DNA of 64,000 nucleotides from AP-15 sp963735445 (lineage in GTDB: Bacteria; Pseudomonadota; Alphaproteobacteria; ATCC43930; CGMCC-115725). A program made the position numbers and the translations under genes. Positions 54,761 through 63,994 of this stretch are shown here, one piece after another (within the stretch, counting starts at the first letter, position 1; each line of letters starts with the position of its first letter). Below the pieces are notes generated by a model. It did not search any database, was not told the DNA's origin, and was given only the letters and a program-made list of their open reading frames with translations. The DNA lies in assembly GCA_963735445.1 (NCBI GenBank), contig CAVTLC010000032.1, positions 57,686 through 121,685 on the forward strand, given 5' to 3'.

Positions 54761-56021
54761 CGCCAATCCCCTTATATCCCCGGCGTGCGGGCTGCCGGAT
54801 GCGGACCTCTTTGGGCATCTCGGCGGGGACGAATCGAGCGCCGGGCGTGGGTTCGGCGGGGAATCGGAGCGGCCGGACTGGCTGCCGAATCAGCTTCTCG
54901 ATGTCGCGCAGGTAAGGCCGTTCCTCATCGCTGCACAAGGAAATTGCCGTGCCCGCCGCACCGGCGCGTGCGGTTCGACCGATCCGATGAACATAATCTT
55001 CCGGCACATTGGGCAGCTCAAAATTGATGACGTGCGACACGCTTTCCACATCGATCCCGCGCGAGGCGATGTCTGTGGCCACCAGTACTCGGGTACGCCC
55101 GGCACGGAAGCCGGCGAGCGCGCGTTCGCGCTGCGGCTGCGATTTATTGCCGTGGATTGCGGTGGCATCGATGCCGGAACCTTCAAGATGGCGCACGACC
55201 CGGTCCGCACCATGCTTGGTTCGGGTGAAGACGAGCACCCGCGCGAGCGACGGGTCCCGCAGCAATCGCGCCAGCAGCTCGCGCTTTTCGGCGCTCGCGA
55301 CAAAGACAACGCCCTGATCGACAAGATTGACCGTCGTCGCGGCCGGTGTCACGGCGACTGTGATCGGGTCGTTGAGGTATTCCCTTGCGAGTTCGGCTAT
55401 CGGCCGCGGCATAGTGGCGGAGAACAGCAGTGTCTGCCGTTGCCGGGGCACCAGCTTCACAATGCGCTTTAGCGCGTGGATAAAGCCGAGATCGAGCATC
55501 CGGTCGGCCTCGTCCAGAACGAGAACCTCGACGCTCGACAGCGCGAGTGACTTACGCTCGATCAAATCGAGCAGGCGCCCGGGCGTGGCGACCAGAATGT
55601 CGACCCCCGATGCAAGCCGCCGCTGCTGAGTTCCGATTGCGACGCCGCCAAAAGCAGCCATCACCGAAATCGGCGTTCCGCGGCCATAGATGCGAAAGCT
55701 TTCGACAATTTGGTTCGCCAGCTCTCGCGTGGGGCAGAGCACTAATGTTCGGCATCCGCGCGGCGGTGTCGCGCGCCGCGGGTGGAAATACCGCTGCAGA
55801 ATGGGCAATGCAAACGCGGCGGTCTTACCGGTTCCGGTCTGGGCAATGCCGCAGAGATCGCGGCCCTCGAGAACCTTCGGGATCGCCTGGGATTGGATCG
55901 GGGTGGGTGTCGTGTAGCCCTCGGCGGCGAGGGCGTGGAGGATCGGGCTCGCGAGTCCAAAATCAGCAAAACTGGCCAAAACAGGCGCCTCTTCAGGGTC
56001 ATGGGTGCCGCAACAGCGCAT
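54735..56021 (-). CDS. DEAD-box RNA helicase (RhlE-like)
   Basis: 428 residues as an open frame; a TTG at 55979 behind GAAGAGGCG (LASFADFGLASPILHAL) is a more usual start. Q motif TPTPIQSQ, Walker A AQTGTGKT, PTRELA, TPGRLLD, DEAD (VLDEADRMLDLGF), SAT, and the helicase C motifs FTRTKHGADR, ATDIASRGID and HRIGRTARAG are all present. It unwinds RNA in cold adaptation or ribosome biogenesis. The C-terminal tail is short and the last residues run close to the phage fragment. Divergent from the cold-shock gene. Confidence 0.9.
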   Translation of the reverse strand: MRCCGTHDPEEAPVLASFADFGLASPILHALAAEGYTTPTPIQSQAIPKVLEGRDLCGIAQTGTGKTAAFALPILQRYFHPRRATPPRGCRTLVLCPTRELANQIVESFRIYGRGTPISVMAAFGGVAIGTQQRRLASGVDILVATPGRLLDLIERKSLALSSVEVLVLDEADRMLDLGFIHALKRIVKLVPRQRQTLLFSATMPRPIAELAREYLNDPITVAVTPAATTVNLVDQGVVFVASAEKRELLARLLRDPSLARVLVFTRTKHGADRVVRHLEGSGIDATAIHGNKSQPQRERALAGFRAGRTRVLVATDIASRGIDVESVSHVINFELPNVPEDYVHRIGRTARAGAAGTAISLCSDEERPYLRDIEKLIRQPVRPLRFPAEPTPGARFVPAEMPKEVRIRQPARRGYKGIGGAQNRVSP

Positions 56022-56448
56022 ACGAGTGTCATCGCATGCACCTGGCGGCCCGGGGACGACCCGCGTGATGAGGGCTGTCGGTGAAAGCAGGGGATAAAGA
56101 CCGAACCCAGGCCCTGTCGGAAGACAAGATCGCTCACGCGGGCTCGGTCACGTGGCTCCTAGCCGGAGCACGAACGCTGCCCCCTCTATATGCTTGCCGG
56201 GCCGCCGCAATCAAGCCGCCGGCCAAGCTCGCCTGCAATGCGCCGAAAATCCGGGCGCATCGCGAACCGGCGCGCGAATTAGGCGCATTGCCTCTCTCAC
56301 CGTGTGGGACAAGCCACGCCGCTGAATAATGAAGCCGATAGCGACAAAGCCGTAAAAAACGGAGGACACAGCCCGGCTGTGGAAGTTGTTGACGATCATT
56401 CCGCGACATTTCAGAGTGCGAACACTCCACTCGGCCCTAGGGATTCAA
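56022..56448. other. divergent leader region between RNA helicase and cold-shock gene
   Basis: No supported gene. Long untranslated leaders are usual for cold-shock genes, and helicase and cold-shock protein could share control here. No clear promoter was fixed by eye. Confidence 0.4.
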
Positions 56449-57072
56449 GTGAGCAGCAGAGATAGAGATTTTCGACCGACCCGCCGCCGCGGCTTCGACG
56501 ACGACAACTTCGAAGCACCCCGGCGCAGTTTCGGGTCTGCACCGCAATTTGGCGGCCAAAGATTTGAAGCATCCTCCGGTCCCCCGGTCCAGGCCGTCGT
56601 CAAATGGTACAATCCCGAGAAGGGATTTGGCTTTGTCGAGCTTGCCGACGGAGCCGGCGATGCCTTTCTGCATGTGAGTGTTGTCGAGCGCAGCGGCAAC
56701 GATGCCGTGCCGCCGGGCGCAACACTCGAGGTCCGCACTGGTCCCGGTGCAAAGGGGCTACAGGTAACCGAAATCCTGAAGGTCGACAGCAGCACCGCAC
56801 AGCAAGAGCCGCCCCGACGCGCCCGACCGGAGCGACCTGTGTATCCGCCTACCGACCAAGCCACCGTCGAGGAGTCCGGTACGGTCAAGTGGTACAACGC
56901 GATGAAGGGGTTTGGCTTTATCGCCTCAGATCGGGGCGGCAAGGATATCTTTGTTCATGCTTCGGCGCTGGAGCGCTCGGGGATCACGGGCCTGACGGAG
57001 GGCCAGCGGGTCGCCGTCGACGTAATCGACGGTAGGAAGGGTCCAGAGGCGACCGGTTTACGTCTGATCTAA
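56449..57072 (+). CDS. double cold-shock-domain protein
   Basis: 207 residues from the GTG at 56449. First CSD: VVKWYNPEKGFGFVELADG, DAFLHVSVVERSG. Second CSD: GTVKWYNAMKGFGFIASDRG, KDIFVHASALERSG. Both carry the RNP1 (GFGF) and RNP2 (VH) nucleic-acid-binding motifs; the two are joined by a proline/arginine-rich linker. An RNA chaperone of the two-CSD kind common in alphaproteobacteria. Divergent from the RNA helicase, a plausible functional pair. Confidence 0.9.
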   Translation: MSSRDRDFRPTRRRGFDDDNFEAPRRSFGSAPQFGGQRFEASSGPPVQAVVKWYNPEKGFGFVELADGAGDAFLHVSVVERSGNDAVPPGATLEVRTGPGAKGLQVTEILKVDSSTAQQEPPRRARPERPVYPPTDQATVEESGTVKWYNAMKGFGFIASDRGGKDIFVHASALERSGITGLTEGQRVAVDVIDGRKGPEATGLRLI

Positions 57073-57307
57073 AGCGGTAGAATTCTCTTTCCGGGAACTC
57101 CACCAGCGCTCGTTCTCGTAATACGCTCCTATCATCCCTAAATCCTGTCGAATCGCGAAACGCTTCTGCTTGCTTACGAGAGGCGTCACTCTCGCGCCAG
57201 CGAGGCGAGCGCTCCGGGCGAGGCTGAAGGAAGTATCGGCTAGTGCGGCTCGGGCGGTCCCCGTCAGCGAAGGCCAATGCGACACAATTTTCCAGTGAGG
57301 AGTCAAC

Positions 57308-57532
57308 ATGGCACAGCGATTGCCAGGCGGTGCGCAGCGCAAGGCAAGTCAACGGCACTCTCGGACCGCGGCACCTTTGCAAGCCATGATTGTCCGTGTC
57401 TGGCAGCCTGGGGACCGCGTCAGCTGGCGGGACCGCATCGGTGTTTTCCGTCGCGATGTCGGTGACAGTGAACACGCCGAAATCGTGATCGCAGATCGAA
57501 CCTACCGAGTGCGTCTCGCGGACCTTGCCTGA
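57308..57532 (+). CDS. small conserved-looking hypothetical protein
   Basis: 74 residues, ATG behind GAGGAGTCAAC. Basic N-terminal 25 residues, then VWQPGDRVSWRDRIGVFRRD and IVIADRTYRVRLADL, a compact beta-like segment. It resembles small unannotated proteins of Rhizobiales; no domain is known. Confidence 0.5.
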   Translation: MAQRLPGGAQRKASQRHSRTAAPLQAMIVRVWQPGDRVSWRDRIGVFRRDVGDSEHAEIVIADRTYRVRLADLA

Positions 57533-57666
57533 GGGCTTGGAGGGAGGGCAAACCACACAGCATGTGCTATTGCGCGACCGGTGTTGCATTGACTCTGCAT
57601 TCCTTGTGCAACAGGAACATCGGCGGTTGGTGATGCGCCTCGGGGCGAGCGATCCAGAGCAAGGGG

Positions 57667-57708
57667 CGCGGCGGCCGCGAGGAGCGTTAGGCTGGTAGGC
57701 TCGGGGAC
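57667..57708 (-). other. PEP-CTERM-like remnant
   Basis: Just after the esterase, minus frame reads VPEPTSLTLLAAAA and, with one base removed, continues RPLLWIARPE. This is the pattern of a PEP-CTERM sorting tail (VPEP, hydrophobic helix, basic end). No host gene precedes it, so it is probably the last trace of one. Confidence 0.35.
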
Positions 57709-57731
57709 CAATGGCTGAGCCGCCCTGGCGA

Positions 57732-59001
57732 TCATTCGTTGTGCATGCCCGGCGGAAGCGGATGCTCGAGGAAGAACCGAACCATCTCGCCGGTGGCATC
57801 GGGTCCCTGCGGAAGGGTGTAGGAACCGGCGGAACTGCCACCCGACCAGGCGTGGCCGGCGCCGTGAATGACCCATTGTTCCACTACCGTTTTGCCACTG
57901 GCATCGGCATGCAGTATGCGGCTGTACGCAAGCCCGCCCGCGACCTGGCCTTGTTTCGACGAGCCTCCGGAGCGCGGCACCCTGGCCCGATTGCGCAACG
58001 ACTGAATCGGCGTTACTCGGGTTTACCGTCGTATCGTTATCGCCATGGAAGACGATCGCAGGAACAACTCGGGGCTTCGAACCCGCGGGCGCGGTGTGCC
58101 GGTTTCGCGGCGCCGAACCGCCATTGCCTCGCATTGCCGCGAATGCCGAGGGCAGGTCGCGCGCCGCCCCACAAGCGAGCCCAGAATGCACGCCGATCGC
58201 CGCGTATAAATCGGGGTAGGCATCGCCCATAATCGCCGCCGCGGCGCCTCCCGCGGAGAGCCCCGCAATGTAGACGCGCCGTGCGTCGACGGCGTAGTCG
58301 CGCATCACCTCGCGCGTAATCCCGGCGATCAGCGAGGGCTCGCCGCTGTCGCGCTGCTGGTCGGCCGCGCTGAACCAGTTCCAACATTTGTGTGGATTGG
58401 CCGAGCTGGTCTGCCCGGGGTAGGCCACAAGGCAGGTATGTTCTTCGGCCGCCGCATTCATGCGGGTGCCCGCCGCGAAATCGTCAGGGGATTGGGTGCA
58501 ACCGTGCAGCATGACGATCAACGGCACAGGCTGGCCATGATAGCCGCTGGGTACGTAGAGCTTGTAGGGTCGACTGCCGGCCTGATTGCTGAATGTGTGG
58601 GCCAGGAATTCTGCGCCGGTCGGCAAATCGCTGGGAATCGGACTCGGCGCCCTATGGCCCAAGCCGTGCAATCGCAACCCGCGATGGCGTATCTGGTCAA
58701 TAAAGCCATGCAATGAATCGGCCGCCGCCGGGAAACTCGGCTTATTCTTGATGCGAAAGGCCGAGTCTTCCGTGGCATTGCTGGATGCCCTGTTATCCGG
58801 CGGCGCAAGCCTGAGCTGGTTATTTTCCGGGCGGCCGACCGCGTCATTGTTCTGGGGACCGTCATGTCCTGGCCCAGCTAGCCTGGTCACCGGCGATCCG
58901 GTCCTCAGCATACGTTGCAGTGCCGCCGTCGCTTCCGTTAGCTGTCCGGCTTTAGTGAGGCGTGTCGCTTCGAGCATTTCAGCAGACGGGGAGAAATTCA
59001 T
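57732..59001 (-). CDS. PHB depolymerase family esterase, frameshifted
   Basis: Start at ATG 59001 (AAAAGGCTATGACC upstream); NFSPSAEMLEATRLTKAGQL is the usual start of this family, and no signal peptide is present. LHGCTQSPDDFAAGTRMN, nucleophile in GLSAGGAAAAIMG, and Asp in FHGDNDTTV are in one frame. At about 57960 the frame shifts; the His region HGAGHAWSGGS and the end follow to 57732. About 422 residues restored. It probably hydrolyses polyhydroxybutyrate or other esters. Convergent with the 57308 small gene. Confidence 0.8.
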
Positions 59002-59120
59002 GGTCATAGCCTTTTGTATGGGACCCTGATGGCATCCCAGTTCGGAACCGGATCGGCTTCCGTCTCGACAAAGAGGTTTGGGCCGACGCTAGAGAGGGCG
59101 TCTCGGCCTACTTGGTAGCG

Positions 59121-59546
59121 TCAGTGGGTTCGGTCGGCGAGCGCCGCTTTTACCGCGGGACTCGCCTGCAAGACACCGAGCACCGTAACTGAGGCGATAG
59201 CTTCACAAGCTAACTCAGCCGTAACGTCGTGAGCGATACTGGCAAGGCCCAAGACATTGATATGCAGCAATTCACCACTCCGCCGTGCCGCCTCAAGCTC
59301 GGCGCGAGTATAGTGTCTGAGCCCAAGCTCAAGGGCCTTGCGGCCGACCGATTGGCGGACCACCTCGGCGTGGCGATCGAGGTGGTTGCGAATGGCAGTC
59401 CGGATGAAATCCGTCCTGTTTGAATAGAAACCGTCCTTCACCATCAGATCAATCTGACCAAGATCAACGTAGCCAAGATTGATCGTGATCTTTTCGCTGT
59501 CAGTGGGCCGATGGCGAAGCTCTCGGACGTCAGGCGGCATTATCAA
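59121..59546 (-). CDS. ribbon-helix-helix (CopG-like) transcription regulator
   Basis: 141 residues. EKITINLGYVDLGQIDLMVK then GFYSNRTDFIRTAIRNHLDR is a CopG/ParD RHH DNA-binding domain. The longer C-terminal half (RSGELLHINVLGLASI and VLQASPAVKAAL) is a putative partner-binding part. It could control itself or nearby genes. No toxin partner is recognised. Confidence 0.8.
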   Translation of the reverse strand: MIMPPDVRELRHRPTDSEKITINLGYVDLGQIDLMVKDGFYSNRTDFIRTAIRNHLDRHAEVVRQSVGRKALELGLRHYTRAELEAARRSGELLHINVLGLASIAHDVTAELACEAIASVTVLGVLQASPAVKAALADRTH

Positions 59547-59821
59547 AAACCATTATTCCATCCAGGTGGATGGTATATGGATGGTGTGATGGTGCCCGCA
59601 ATACCTTGTCCGCAAATCGCTGCTCAATCAGCTAACATAGATCTGGCGAGGCGAGGCGCGCTCGGGCAAGGCCAGCGAAATGGCCGTTGGGGTGTTGATC
59701 GAGGTAGGCCTGGATTTCCTCGCGGTGCTTGCTGTCCTTAACCGAGTCCCAGAAAGCGAGATCCAAAGCCGCGGCCGCGGGTGCCCGCGCAGGCCGAACC
59801 GGGCAAGAGGAAGCGTATCAA
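59547..59821. other. intergenic between regulator and NTPase
   Basis: An AT-richer stretch at 59530-59640 directly upstream of the regulator likely carries its promoter. GGATGGTATATGGATGGTGTGATGG contains tandem GGATGG words. No gene is supported. Confidence 0.35.
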
Positions 59822-62800
59822 TTAATGCTGAAGGGTCACGGCGGGGAGGAAATCTGCCGTCGGGCGGTGGGGATTGAACCCCGGCAGATTATCGCGCGCC
59901 CAGATCGCAAACGCCCAGACGTCGCCCGACCAAGCCGGGAGCGGCGTCGGCACGCCGTCCGGATGGTCACGGAGGAATTTCTCGTAGTCGCCCATCATGT
60001 CGCGCGTCGGATCACCCGCTGACACGGGCTGCAACAGCACCGCCGTCGTAATCCGTCCGACCTGCTTCCACGAAAGAAGTGGTGAACCCAGCCGCGCGGC
60101 TGCCGAAATGGCGGCCACGAACGCCTGAGATTGCTTTTCTGTCCGAAGTTCGGGGATACGGCCGATCAGGACCGCGATGTCCTGCAAAGGTGGAGCGTCC
60201 AGTCGCGCTTTTTCTGCTGTTGCGGCATAGGCCTGCGCCAAGGCGGCAAGCTGGTCAGGATTGGTGGTTTTGCCGATCGCCTGGCGCAATGCCGCCAGCT
60301 CATCGGCGGCGTGCGGGTCGGCGTCCTTGAGCTTGGCGGCGGCCGCGGCATAGGCCTGCGCCAAGGCGGCAAGCTGGTAAGGATCGGTGGTTTTGCCGAT
60401 CGCCTCGCGCAATGCCGCCAGCTCATCGGCGGCGTGCGGGTCGGCGTCCTTGAGCTTGGCGGCGGCCGCGGCATAGGCCTGCGCCAAGGCGGCAAGCTGG
60501 TAAGGATCGGTGGTTTTGCCGATCGCCTCGCGCAATGCCGCCAGCTCATCGGCGGCGTGCGGGTCGGCGTCCTTGAGCTTGGCGGCGGCCGCGGCATAGG
60601 CCTGCGCCAAGGCGGCAAGCTGGTAAGGATCGGTGGTTTTGCCGATCGCCTGGCGCAATGCCGCCAGCCATCGACGGCGTGCGGGTCGGCGTCCTTGAGC
60701 TTGGCGGCGGCCGCGGCATAGGCCTGCGCCAAGGCGGCAAGCTGGTAAGGATCGGTGGTTTTGCCGATCGCCTCGCGCAATGCCGCCAGCACATCGACGG
60801 CGTGCGGGTCGGCGTCCTTGAGCTTGGCGGCGGCCGCGGCATAGGCCTGCGCCAAGGCGTCAAGCTGGTAAGGATCGGTGGTTTTGCCGATCGCCTGGCG
60901 CAATGCCGCCAGCCATCGACGGCGTGCGGGTCGGCGTCCTTGAGCTTGGCGGCGGCCGCGGCATAGGCCTGCGCCAAGGCGTCAAGCTGGTAAGGATTGG
61001 TGGTTTTGCCGATCGCCTCGCGCAGCGCGGCAAGCAGGGCCGTTGACCCTCGCATCCCCCTCGGGGAGGGTCGCTACAATCGCGCGGACACCTGCTATCA
61101 AGTTCGGATGCGACATCGTTGTTTCTCGCGCCACCGACGCTTTCGATTATGGCATCCTCGAATGCTACCTTTGTGTCGCCTGTTAGGGCCGAAGGCGAGG
61201 TCATGGCGGCCAAGGCCGCGACTGCCGCTCTGAGTTGCGGATCGCTCTGCCGGAGGGCTTGCGGTGTTACATGCGCCCGGACCAGGGCATCGAGTCGGAG
61301 CGGATCGAGCTGAACCCAGGCTCGCAGGACCGGGCCGGGCATTTGGGAGAACCAGTCGGCAGCCTGTGGGGAGCCGAAGACATCACGCTCCAACCGCCAT
61401 CGCGCAATCCAGCTCCGATTCATTAAATCGTCTAGACCGGCGGCAGCGTAGTCGTTCAGACGGCCCTGGCTGCTTGCCATCTGCTCCTCGATCCGCCCGG
61501 CCGCGTCGTATTCGGTCGCTGCCCAGCCGATACCAAACAATAAACCAACTATCCCGAGTGCGGGGAGCGCCCTGGCAAGACTTTTCACCGCATATCCGCG
61601 TTGCCTCCCGTAAGAGAAGCGGCCCCGCAGTCGCGCCATCAGCAATCGCGCTTGCAACCCGAGCGGAAGCAACGCGACCCATTTGTCTCGCCAGCCGGCT
61701 TCGGCATAACTGCGGGCGCGCTCGGCCAGCAATTGCCGCCACTGATCGCGTTCACGCTCGATACGTAGGATCGGCTGCGCGAGATAGGCATGATCGAGCT
61801 GCCAGCCGACAGTATCGCCGGGAGAATCTCCTCGCCGCCGGACAATTTCGTCTGCTTCCAGCCGTTCCAGGGCGCGGCTGGCGGCATCGGGCGCGACCCG
61901 CGCCGTGGTCGCCAGCTCGATGGCGGTTTGCGGCGGGGCCTTGTCGGGCGGCTGGCGCGTGCGATCGACGAGTGGCAGCAACAGCTCGAGCACGGCGCTG
62001 TCGGCCAGGCTCGCGACACGAGCCGCTCGCTCGATCGCACCGGCAACGAACGCCGCTTCCAGTCCGCCGAGGCGCCCGGCCCGTGCGTATGCCGCCGGGG
62101 TCAGCCGATGCAACGATCGCAGGCCGCCGAGCACGACCTTCAATTGCTGCGGCAGGATTTGCCCGCGCGTTTCCAGATCGTCGACAAGATGATCGCGCAG
62201 CGCGGTCCAGCCGCCTTCAGGGTCGGCGATGACCGGCGATTGGTCGGCCGGCCTGTCGGTCATGCGGTTGACGATCGTCCGCACCAGGCCTTTTTCCAGC
62301 CGCGGCAGATCGAATGGCTGAACATCCGGAAGAAAGCGGAAGGTTTCCAGCCCCTGAGCCGCGTCATCGCGGCAGGCGACGAGCACGCTGATTGTGTCGC
62401 TCTGCAGACACTGGCGCACCATGCGCCAGAAGGCGTTCTCCCGCGCTGTCGTTTCCGCGGTGCGCCAAACGCGCGTCTCCGGCGGCAAGAAGCGCTCGCG
62501 GTGCCGTGGCTGCGCCTGGTAGTCGTCGAACTGATCGAGCAGCAACAGCGGCCGGCGCTGCGTGCGCCGGTAATAATCGGCAAATACTTCCGAATATTGC
62601 CGCGGCGCGGAACGCGCTTCGAGCTGGGTGCGCGCCGGATCATCGGCCGGTACCGCTCGGGCGAAGCCTTCGCGAACCGCGCGAAGCGGGCCGTTCTCCC
62701 AATCGAGAACCGACATATCGATGTAGATCGGCAGAAATCGCTCGGCAAAGGCCGGGCTTGCTGCCACGCCCGGCGCGCAGCAGGGCAGATTTGCCGCAGC

Positions 62801-63140
62801 CCAACTCGCTGACCAGAAACACGAGCGGATTGGCCAGCGCGTTCAACAACTTCTCGAGATCTTCGCGCCGGCCGATCAACTGTTCGGGCGATCGCGGATC
62901 GAGCTTTAAGGCTTCGGGATCGGCAAGCCGAGACAGATGCGCCCGCCGCGATCGGAACGCGACCGCGGCCACCGCCGCGATCGCCAGCAAGACCAAGACG
63001 ATCTGGACCCACGACCACGCCCACGGATTCCAGCTTAGGACGTTTTTCCAGATACCGGCAGCAGCGAGGATCAGGAGACCAATGCTTGCAAGCAAGGTCT
63101 GCCACTGGTCAATTAGCTGTCGAAGCTTCGTTAGCTCCAT
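59822..63140 (-). CDS. large membrane-anchored STAND-like NTPase with internal repeats, frameshifted
   Basis: Residues 1-65 hold two hydrophobic segments (LLASIGLLILAAAGIW and VQIVLVLLAIAAVAAVAF). Next comes a P-loop, VSELGCGKSALLRAG. After one extra base at about 62770 the NTPase continues with Walker B RRPLLLLDQFDDYQ, VLVACRDD and a winged-helix-like arm. A third hydrophobic stretch (ALPALGIVGLLFGIGWAA) follows near 61560. After frame changes near 61110 and 61040, a run of seven 41-residue units begins, broken by two 1-base-short units. The last 110 residues contain AWSGDVWAFAIWARDNLPGF. This fits the nSTAND1-like signalling NTPases, with a sensor repeat array; restored length is about 1,100 residues. 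Role unknown. Confidence 0.7.
60227..61036 (-). repeat. seven tandem 123-bp coding repeats
   Basis: Anchors of the word AAGGCG(G/T)CAAGCTGG occur at 60240, 60363, 60486, 60609, 60731, 60854 and 60976: spacings 123, 123, 123, 122, 123, 122. Each unit codes 41 residues of the form REAIGKTTDPYQLAALAQAY, AAAAAKLKDADPHAADE, a helical-repeat pattern. Units are nearly identical in DNA, pointing to recent expansion. No spacer-like unique sequences, so this is not a CRISPR. Confidence 0.9.
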
Positions 63141-63276
63141 TAGAACGCGCTACACCGCCCGCAGGTGATCCCCGCGTTTATCAACCATACTTTATAGGCA
63201 ACAGTGACGGACGAGAAGCACAGACAAGTGACCAGAACGGCTACGTCGCCGGCGCCGCCATTCTGCGGTTACGTGG

Positions 63277-63777
63277 TTATTTTTGGGGGCGGAAGTCTTG
63301 GTCGGGGAAGGGCGAGGTTGTCGGGATTTGGATCACGATCATCGGGTGGTTGGCGCTTTGGTGGCAGGCGTTGCACGCGGTCGTGAGGCCAGCATAGGCC
63401 TTGGTAAAAGCGGCGGCGTCCTTCGCCTTGATCGCGGTGTCGAGCGCCGCCATCGGCTGCTTGACGGTCGACGCGATCATCTCCGGGATCGGCATATTGT
63501 CGTGTGTCGGCACGAGCTTGCCGACGTCAGCAAAGGTCTCGGCCAGTTCGTCCAGCTCGTAGGCGGCATAGGGCCAGTTGCGCGCGTTGCCGGCGAGGCC
63601 GAGCTTGATATGGCGCGGCTGGACAAAGGCGGTCATCAGCTCGCCAAGGCCGGGATGATAGGGCGCTGCGGATTTGGTTTCGGGCATGTTCATCGGCTGC
63701 TGCGCGGCACTGGGGCCGGATGCCGCCAACAGGAGTAGGGCGGCAGCGGCGAAGACCAAACGGGGCAAGCCGATCAT
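63277..63777 (-). CDS. secreted protein with a c-type heme (CxxCH) motif
   Basis: 166 residues with a clear signal peptide (LVFAAAALLLLAASGPSAAQ). The mature part is helical and ends with TTACNACHQSANHPMIV, a CxxCH heme attachment site near the C-terminus. The pattern resembles the four-helix cytochrome c'-type proteins rather than class I cytochrome c. Probably a periplasmic heme protein. Upstream of and on the same strand as the NTPase gene, with 136 bases between. Confidence 0.75.
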   Translation of the reverse strand: MIGLPRLVFAAAALLLLAASGPSAAQQPMNMPETKSAAPYHPGLGELMTAFVQPRHIKLGLAGNARNWPYAAYELDELAETFADVGKLVPTHDNMPIPEMIASTVKQPMAALDTAIKAKDAAAFTKAYAGLTTACNACHQSANHPMIVIQIPTTSPFPDQDFRPQK

Positions 63778-63859
63778 GGCTGATGACTTATCAGCATCGC
63801 GGTGTTTGATTATCCCCTTCTGCCCGGCTCGATGCCATCGCTGATCGCTCGCCCGTGTG

Positions 63860-63994
63860 ATGGCCGGGGTCGCACTTTGGCGCGAATTGGTCGATTGCGC
63901 GGGTCAGTTTAACCTCCGCTTCGATCACGATGTTTACCGCGAAAGCGTGAAGTTCGCAAAAACGCGGTTCGGGGATGCGGCGCCCCGAAGTTAG
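63860..63994 (+). CDS. possible short protein at window end
   Basis: 44 codons from ATG 63860 read VALWRELVDCAGQFNLRFDH, then DVYRESVKFAKTRFGD. Codon use and charge pattern look protein-like, but there is no good ribosome site and no family. Could be a small gene or a fragment. Confidence 0.25.
   Translation: MAGVALWRELVDCAGQFNLRFDHDVYRESVKFAKTRFGDAAPRS

Noticed and set aside
59862..59885. GGGGATTGAACCCC looks like a tRNA T-arm
   Set aside because: No acceptor, D or anticodon arms around it; it lies inside the C-terminal coding part of the NTPase.
60131..60721. Plus-strand repetitive protein with GLRQGGKLVRIGGFADRLAQ units
   Set aside because: It is the mirror translation of the 123-bp repeats. 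The minus units are helical and connected to an NTPase, and the plus frame has no start context.
60227..61036. Tandem repeats considered as CRISPR
   Set aside because: The units are contiguous and 123 bp long with no variable spacers and no cas genes; they are coding repeats.
61790..62812. 340-codon frame on plus opposite the NTPase
   Set aside because: The minus strand has the Walker B and continuous family-like sequence; the plus frame is a composition artefact.
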